Shown here: piece after piece, positions 58,783-64,000 of the stretch | How the letters are laid out: every line of letters begins with the position of its first letter | Position numbering within the stretch: the stretch's first letter is position 1 | Source of the DNA: Prevotella communis | GTDB taxonomy: Bacteria; Bacteroidota; Bacteroidia; Bacteroidales; Bacteroidaceae | Length of the DNA stretch: 64,000 bases | Direction of reading: 5' to 3' | NCBI RefSeq assembly: GCF_022024175.1 | Contig: NZ_CP091794.1 | Coordinates: 62,001 to 126,000, forward strand | Program-made: the position numbers and the translations under genes | The notes under the pieces: model-generated | What the model was told of the DNA's origin: nothing | Database searches by the model: none | What the model saw: only the letters and a program-made list of their open reading frames with translations

Positions 58783-60285
58783 TTACAAAATCAATCTTTT
58801 TCCGTTCTTGATATAGACGCCCTTTGTCAGGTTGTTGTCGTTAATGCGTCTGCCTGAAATGGTATAGGTGCCTTTGTGCTGTGTGTCATGGTTGTTGATG
58901 GATTGGATACCTGTTGGCGAGGCAACGGTAATCTTCACCTTGGCTATCTGAATGTGCTTGTTGGCATTCGCCTCCGGCCAACTGCTGGTATAGGTCGATG
59001 TGAACATCACCTCGCTGGCTTGTCCTCGCCAAGTGTTACCCTCCATCTGTCCTGTCAGTGGAATCAGTTCTTTGTCGTCGGCCTTGGCAGGAATCGTGAA
59101 CTCAATACTGGTTATCTCGTTTTTGTGGGCCCTAAAGGTCAGCACGTTCTTGTTGTACAGACGGATATGCGTGGAGTCGCTATACAACTTGCTGCCCTCG
59201 ATGCCATAAGAGAGGATGATATCTATGCCGTTCTGACTGGCAACCAGCGGTGTGCGGGTATAGTAATTGCGCATGTTCTTATTGCCGGTCCAATCCACGC
59301 CGAAAGTTTTCTCATTCAGGATAATCTCACAGTTGGTAGCCGGTTCTCCTTCGTTGGGCGTATCGCCACCGTAGTTGAATGCCACTTCTTTCTTGCTGCC
59401 CCAGATATAATCCTCTAGTCCGGGATAGTCAACAAAGGGGTTGCGGTTGCCCTGCAACTGATAGATGGCTTCGTTGCGGTCTATCTCTTTCTGGCTCACG
59501 GGGTCTTCCTTAGCCCATCGCATCAGCATGTCAAAAGCCCACTGCGCAAAAGGCTGGTAGCCGTCTTCGCTCTCAGCGTCAAACATGTCACTGGTCCAAG
59601 TGCCAGCCACTGGCTCATAGCAGGTGACCATATAGAAATAGATACGTGCCAGGTCGCCCTTATACTCATTGTTGGGCTCAAACACTCGTGTCTTCGAGGC
59701 GTTTGCACCCATGTATTCTTTCCATCCTGGAGTGCCGCATCCACCTTTCTTGCTTTGCTTACTAAAGCCATTAGCCGACTGCCAGTCCACCTTTGCCGAG
59801 TCTGTAATCTCGCCATAGGCATTATTCGAACGCTTATTGTTCACCGTGCCGTCTGTAGGTATTACGTGCACGATATCCGAATACATCGGTTTCACGTCCG
59901 CATAGGTCAGTCCGCTACTGTTTCTCTCCGTGGGGTTAAACCAGCTCTTGGGCATGGAGTGCTCGCGCTGGAATCCACTGACGCCCTCGATGGAGTTTTT
60001 ATGTGTGGGGAAGTCAATCCTATAGCGCGAGATATCAGAATACATATCCCAGATGATGAGGCTGTCGCCCATGGGTCGTGCATCGGAAATCTTATATGCG
60101 TTCCACAAGGAGTCGTAGTGTACCACATCCGGATTCTTCAAAATCTGGTGGAGAGCCGTCTTCAGTTCAGCACCTTTCTTTCCGTTGGCTTGATAGTAGT
60201 AATAGCCCGTATTGGCAGGTGCCTGTGCATAGGCCACGCCAACAATCGTCATAATGAGTGCTAATGCAAAAAAATTTTTTTTCAT
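58783..60285 (-). CDS. Secreted endonuclease I family nuclease with tag (paralogue)
   Basis: 500 aa from the ATG at 60285 (MKKNFFALALIMTIVGVAYAQ). 'GFQREHSMPKSWFNP', 'SDIVHVIPTDGTVNNKRSNNAYGEI', 'GDLARIYFYMVTCYEP' and 'RNPFVDYPGLEDYIWGSKKE' parallel the downstream paralogue. It lacks the chitobiase-type domain but shares the following ~140-residue beta domain and a C-terminal tag (TISGRR...KGVYIKNGKR). First gene of the nuclease / nuclease / methyltransferase run; minus-strand -7 box TAAATTTG at 60309-60316. Confidence 0.92.
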   Translation of the reverse strand: MKKNFFALALIMTIVGVAYAQAPANTGYYYYQANGKKGAELKTALHQILKNPDVVHYDSLWNAYKISDARPMGDSLIIWDMYSDISRYRIDFPTHKNSIEGVSGFQREHSMPKSWFNPTERNSSGLTYADVKPMYSDIVHVIPTDGTVNNKRSNNAYGEITDSAKVDWQSANGFSKQSKKGGCGTPGWKEYMGANASKTRVFEPNNEYKGDLARIYFYMVTCYEPVAGTWTSDMFDAESEDGYQPFAQWAFDMLMRWAKEDPVSQKEIDRNEAIYQLQGNRNPFVDYPGLEDYIWGSKKEVAFNYGGDTPNEGEPATNCEIILNEKTFGVDWTGNKNMRNYYTRTPLVASQNGIDIILSYGIEGSKLYSDSTHIRLYNKNVLTFRAHKNEITSIEFTIPAKADDKELIPLTGQMEGNTWRGQASEVMFTSTYTSSWPEANANKHIQIAKVKITVASPTGIQSINNHDTQHKGTYTISGRRINDNNLTKGVYIKNGKRLIL

Positions 60286-60412
60286 ACGTATGGATTTTGA
60301 AGACGATGCAAATTTAATCAATTTATCTCACATGGAGAAACAAATATGTAAAAAACTAAAATATTACAAGGCTTTTGAAACATAAACAAAAACATTATTT
60401 GAAAAAAAGTCC

Positions 60413-60420
60413 TACCTTTG
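60413..60420 (+). promoter_or_regulatory. -7 box of the GH10 gene
   Basis: TACCTTTG, ~40 nt before the ATG at 60461; no clear -33 element. Divergent from the nuclease operon. Confidence 0.55.
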
Positions 60421-60460
60421 CACGCAAAATCGATATTAAAACTATAAAAAAACTATTGTA

Positions 60461-63103
60461 ATGCTTAAATTAAACCAAACCATTTCTTGTCTGGCACTGA
60501 CAGCTCTCAGTCTTTCGCCCCTGGCGCTGAAAGCACAGCTGTCCTCTAATCCTGACAAATTCTTAGGTAATATTACCACCCGCTATCAGATGGATGCCGG
60601 AGGCGGGGTTCCTGTTTATTATAAACTCTGGAATCAGGTGACCCCTGAGAATGAATCTAAGTGGGGCTCTGTGGAGGGTACACGCAACTCCTACAACTGG
60701 GGGTGCGACAATGCGTTCAATTATGCCAAGAGTCATAACTTCACTTACAAGTTCCATGCGCTGGTATGGGGAGCACAGTATCCCGACCGTTGGTTTAACA
60801 GCAACTTGTCTGTCACCGAACGTTTCATTGCTATTGAAAACTGGTTTAATCAGGTTAAGAAGAAGTACAACCATCTGCCCATGATAGATGTGGTCAACGA
60901 GGCTATCGATGGCCACCAGGCAGGCAACCCCCTGATGAAGGAGTCGCTGGGTGGCGGCGGTAAGACAGGCTACGATTGGCTGATCAAGGCTTTCGAGATG
61001 GCGGGAGAACGTTTCCCTAACTCTATTCTGATTTACAACGACTTCAATACTTTCCAATGGAACACCGACCAGTATATCACACTGGTACAGGCCATTCGTG
61101 ACGGTGGTGCGCCTATCGATGCCTATGGTTGTCAGAGTCATGATCTGACCGACTGTAAAGTAGAAAATTTCAAGTCTTCTGAGACCAAGATTCAGAATGC
61201 CTTGAAGATGCCTATGTATAGCACGGAGTATGATATTGGTACTGCTGACGATAACCTCCAGCTGCAGCGCTATAAGGAGCAGATTCCTTATATGTGGGAG
61301 AAGCCTTACTGCGCCGGTATCACCCTGTGGGGCTATGTCTATGGTGCCACCTGGACAACAGATGGTAACTCTGGTCTTTATAAAAATGGTGTGGAGCGTC
61401 CTGCCATGACCTGGCTGAAGGAGTATATGGCCAGCGACAAAGCCAAGAGTGCCAAGAGTCCCTTCCCTGGCATGAAGAAACGTGTGGGCGTGTATATCAA
61501 AGCCAAGGACTTCAAGATGGCCAAGGGTGACACGCAGTCTATCAAGGTGCGCACCATCATTACTGACGATGCTAAGGCCGAGAAGGCCGATATCGCCATC
61601 GACTCTGTGAAGCTCTACGATGGTACTACGCTCATCGCTAAGATGACCGAGGAACCTTATATTGCTGAATATACTGGCAAGACAGCAGGTACGCGCACAC
61701 TGAAGGCAGTGGTCTATACAAATGATGAAAAGACCTATGAGCGCACCTCACGTATCACCGTACAGTCTTCTACCATCAAGCGTGAGCCTTATCATGGCGA
61801 ACCAGTTTCCCTGCCTGGTGTCATCAATGCTGCTGAGTTCGACAAGGGGGCTTCTGGCGTCACCTATAGTAATGCGCCGTTCAATTATAGCACACGTGCC
61901 TCAAACTCAGCCACAAAGACCGATGGCTGGATGGAATATACCGTTGACGTGAAGGAGACGGGCATCTATCAGTTTGATGCCGAGGTGGCTGCTGTCAAGA
62001 CGGGTGGCGCCTTTCATATCTCTGAGTATGGACTCGATGACCTCACCTTCTACACCAGTATTATTGAGGTGCCTGCTACGGGTGCTACCGATAACTTCCA
62101 GCAGTTGCACGGCGTGTTCAGAAAAGAGCTTACTGCTGGTCGCCACACGCTTTGCCTGAATACCGACAAGGCTGGCTTTTATATCCGTAATATCAGCATC
62201 ACTCCTTATGCAGAGGACAAGACGATGACCTGCACCGTGACGCGCACACCTACTACTGTGCAGGTGGGTGAGAAAACCACTATCAAGGTCACTGCTTCCT
62301 CGAAGACCAGCACCATTGCCCAGGTGAATGTTTATGCCAACGGCCTTCTTATCGGCACGCTGACCGAGGCTCCCTATACGTTGGAGTATGTGCCTACAGT
62401 CTATGGTAAACAGCAAATCACGGCTATTGCTATCGATGCTGATGGTAAGTCGAAGACTTCAACGGCTCAGGTGCTCACCGTCAATCCTAAGCGCGAGCCT
62501 TATGCCAGCGGTATCTCTATCCCTGGTACATTGCAGGCCGAGAATTTTGATGTTGGTGGCGAGGGCTATTCTTATCACGATACCAGCACGGCCAACGAGG
62601 GTGATGCCAACTTCCGTACCAATGATGGTGTGGATGTGGTAAAGGGAAACAACGGTAAGGCTATTGGCTATACAGAGGCTGATGAGTGGATGGAATATAC
62701 CGTCAATGTGAAAGAGACAGGTAAATATACCTGCGAGGCTGTTGTCTCTTCTGGCGTGACAGGCTCAAAATTCATTATCCAGCGTGTCTTGGGCAGCTCA
62801 AAGACGCTACTTGCCACCATCAATGTGCCGCAGACGGCCAACAACGATTGGGGCACGTATAAATCAGTGACACAGGATATTTCTACCACCCTGTCTGCAG
62901 GTGAACATGTGTTACGCATCACCATCAAGGGTAAGCAGTGTAATATCGATAAGCTTATCTTCACCCTGAAACAGAGTACGGGCATTCATGATATCGAGGC
63001 TGATGGTCAGTCGACACCTATCTATAACCTGAGGGGTCAGAAAGTGTCTGAGGGCTACAAGGGCTTCGTTATCCGCAACGGCCGTAAGGTTCTGAAGCGA
63101 TAA
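60461..63103 (+). CDS. GH10 endo-beta-1,4-xylanase with two CBM6-like domains and sorting-type tag
   Basis: 880 aa; signal peptide ending 'LALKAQ'. GH10 barrel (~30-325): 'WNQVTPENESKWGSVEG', 'HALVWG', acid/base Glu ~145 in 'DVVNEAIDG', nucleophile Glu ~255 in 'YSTEYDIG' (TEY where most have TEL/TEF). Then two copies of an Ig-like (Big) plus CBM6-type module: 'VSLPGVINAAEFDKG' and 'ISIPGTLQAENFDVGG', each followed by 'EWMEYTV(N/D)VKETG'. The tag is YNLRGQK...KGFVIRNGRK. Cuts xylan backbones outside the cell; the duplicated CBM6 would bind xylan chains. Confidence 0.95.
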   Translation: MLKLNQTISCLALTALSLSPLALKAQLSSNPDKFLGNITTRYQMDAGGGVPVYYKLWNQVTPENESKWGSVEGTRNSYNWGCDNAFNYAKSHNFTYKFHALVWGAQYPDRWFNSNLSVTERFIAIENWFNQVKKKYNHLPMIDVVNEAIDGHQAGNPLMKESLGGGGKTGYDWLIKAFEMAGERFPNSILIYNDFNTFQWNTDQYITLVQAIRDGGAPIDAYGCQSHDLTDCKVENFKSSETKIQNALKMPMYSTEYDIGTADDNLQLQRYKEQIPYMWEKPYCAGITLWGYVYGATWTTDGNSGLYKNGVERPAMTWLKEYMASDKAKSAKSPFPGMKKRVGVYIKAKDFKMAKGDTQSIKVRTIITDDAKAEKADIAIDSVKLYDGTTLIAKMTEEPYIAEYTGKTAGTRTLKAVVYTNDEKTYERTSRITVQSSTIKREPYHGEPVSLPGVINAAEFDKGASGVTYSNAPFNYSTRASNSATKTDGWMEYTVDVKETGIYQFDAEVAAVKTGGAFHISEYGLDDLTFYTSIIEVPATGATDNFQQLHGVFRKELTAGRHTLCLNTDKAGFYIRNISITPYAEDKTMTCTVTRTPTTVQVGEKTTIKVTASSKTSTIAQVNVYANGLLIGTLTEAPYTLEYVPTVYGKQQITAIAIDADGKSKTSTAQVLTVNPKREPYASGISIPGTLQAENFDVGGEGYSYHDTSTANEGDANFRTNDGVDVVKGNNGKAIGYTEADEWMEYTVNVKETGKYTCEAVVSSGVTGSKFIIQRVLGSSKTLLATINVPQTANNDWGTYKSVTQDISTTLSAGEHVLRITIKGKQCNIDKLIFTLKQSTGIHDIEADGQSTPIYNLRGQKVSEGYKGFVIRNGRKVLKR

Positions 63104-63129
63104 GACACCTGTACGGATGATATAATCTG

Positions 63130-63459
63130 ATGGACAAGATAAAAAACAAACGGGTATTCGTTTTCAAGAGGTTACCTCTGAAAAAGGACTATTATGCAAT
63201 CTGCTTGTTTGGCTTTATCTTGTCCATCAGACCTTTAAATGCCGTAGAGACCAACCATGAGTCCATCCATGCCGCCCAACAAAAGGAGTTGCTCTACGTT
63301 CCCTTTTTTATCTGGTATGGCATAGAGTGGCTGGTACTTTACCTTAAATATCGCGATGCCAACAAGGCCTACTTCCATATCCGTTTTGAGGAAGAGGCCT
63401 ATGCCCATCAGTCAGATCTCAGCTATCTGAAAACCAGGAAGCATTACCGATATAAATAA
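63130..63459 (+). CDS. Small membrane protein with HExxH motif
   Basis: 109 aa. 'NHESIHAAQQKELLYVPFFIWYGIEWLVLYL' gives an HExxH motif (His43, Glu44, His47) directly before a TM helix, and 'FEEEAYAHQ' (~87-93) offers a possible third metal ligand. A hydrophobic stretch around 22-34 precedes it. Seen in Bacteroidetes only as hypothetical; a minimal membrane metallopeptidase is possible but not shown. It follows the xylanase by 26 bp and converges on dusB. Confidence 0.7.
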   Translation: MDKIKNKRVFVFKRLPLKKDYYAICLFGFILSIRPLNAVETNHESIHAAQQKELLYVPFFIWYGIEWLVLYLKYRDANKAYFHIRFEEEAYAHQSDLSYLKTRKHYRYK

Positions 63460-63465
63460 CCCTTT

Positions 63466-64000
63466 TTATCCTAATAGCTTGCGGGTGTCCTCAAGGATGC
63501 CCGTTAGTTCGTCCATCTTGGCAGCACGCAGCATGGCGATGCGTGTCTGACGGAAGTTGGGGATGGCCTTGAAGATGGGGGTGGCTGCAAGGTGGCGACG
63601 GGTGTGCAGGATGCCACGGGTCTCATCGATACGTTCCACGTTGATGCGCAACTGCTCTTCCAGCACGTCCAGTTTCTCGTTGAAGCCGAAACTCTCGTCC
63701 ACTATGTTATGATCCAGATAGTCGCGTATCTCCTTGAAAATCCAGGGGCGGCCAAAGGTGGCACGACCCACCATGATAGCATCGACACCATAACGCTCGA
63801 AAGCCTGCTTGGCCTCTTCGGGTGAGGTGATGTCGCCATTGCCGATGATGGGGATATGAATGCGGGGATTGCGCTTCACCTCACCAATCAGGGTCCAGTC
63901 GGCCTCGCCAGTATACATCTGGGCACGCGTGCGACCATGGATAGTGAGTGCCTGAATACCACAGTCCTGCAGTTGTTCGGCCAGTTCGGTGATGATCAGT
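63466..64000 (-). CDS. dusB: tRNA-dihydrouridine synthase, 5' part missing
   Basis: The C-terminal ~178 residues; the gene enters from the right edge. 'ALTIHGRTRAQMYTGEADW', 'PIIGNGDITSPEEAKQAFERYGVDAIMVGRATFGRPWIF' (FMN phosphate site) and the helical tail are diagnostic of Dus proteins. Reduces uridine in tRNA D-loops with NADPH/FMN. DusB type is the usual one in Bacteroidetes; the subtype cannot be fixed from this part. Confidence 0.93.
   Translation of the reverse strand, partial: LIITELAEQLQDCGIQALTIHGRTRAQMYTGEADWTLIGEVKRNPRIHIPIIGNGDITSPEEAKQAFERYGVDAIMVGRATFGRPWIFKEIRDYLDHNIVDESFGFNEKLDVLEEQLRINVERIDETRGILHTRRHLAATPIFKAIPNFRQTRIAMLRAAKMDELTGILEDTRKLLG

Overview
The window reads as chromosomal DNA of a Bacteroidales bacterium, most likely Prevotella or a close relative. 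The reasons are the recurrent Bacteroidetes-type promoter (TAnnTTTG at -7, often with TTTG or TTG 19-20 nt upstream), weak Shine-Dalgarno sites, many families almost confined to the phylum (DUF2147, DUF3667, DUF4374, DUF6089, DUF6242-like, BspA-like leucine-rich repeats, RAYT and VapE/DUF3874 proteins), a succinate/PEP-carboxykinase metabolism, and secreted enzymes ending in a short '(Y/F)NLxGxR...KGxYIxNGRK' tag. No rRNA, tRNA or CRISPR array was seen.

Layout. 1-3.6 kb: EamA transporter (partial), an HU-like protein behind a 21-bp repeat array, a secreted protein, a RAYT transposase with an extra C-terminal domain, and a DUF2147 protein. 3.7-7.4 kb: the fumarate reductase/succinate dehydrogenase operon (C-A-B order). 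7.4-12.5 kb: a GH2 glycosidase, upp and pckA. 12.5-20.6 kb: DUF3667 protein, an isolated 31-aa peptide gene, a DUF6242-like lipoprotein, then DUF6089-uppS-bamA-ompH-ompH, an envelope-biogenesis run. 20.6-27.7 kb: patatin, NhaC antiporter, ompH-murI, and the leftward aroQ / O-methyltransferase / rbfA / LolE-type permease run.

27.8-49.0 kb looks accessory. It holds a TonB receptor / DUF4374 lipoprotein / exported nitroreductase operon (possibly xenosiderophore use), a BspA-like protein, a VapE-like ATPase flanked by ~115-bp inverted repeats with iteron-like 22-bp repeats, an orphan HigA, a membrane TPR regulator, a PH-domain/hydrolase pair, gene fragments, and surface lipoproteins. Parts of it are visibly A+T-rich. 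aroQ (leftward) and xerD (rightward) face away from each other across this block, as expected if it was inserted between them.

49.0-64.0 kb: xerD, a DUF3237 protein, parE with a GNAT gene, an OmpA-family protein, a methyltransferase with an in-frame heptamer array, two tandem endonuclease I paralogues, a multidomain GH10 xylanase, a small HExxH membrane protein and dusB (partial).

The most notable observations are: (1) two solitary 30-31 aa membrane-peptide genes (13.65 and 48.8 kb) with the same build: a TTGAY-N4-RTCAA dyad about 76 bp from a TACCTTTG box, the same AAAGATTATG start context, and a hairpin terminator; (2) the VapE-like gene inside long inverted repeats; (3) heptameric tandem repeats at seven loci, one inside a methyltransferase gene where unit loss or gain would shift the frame; (4) a 21-bp palindromic array in the leader of an HU-like gene.
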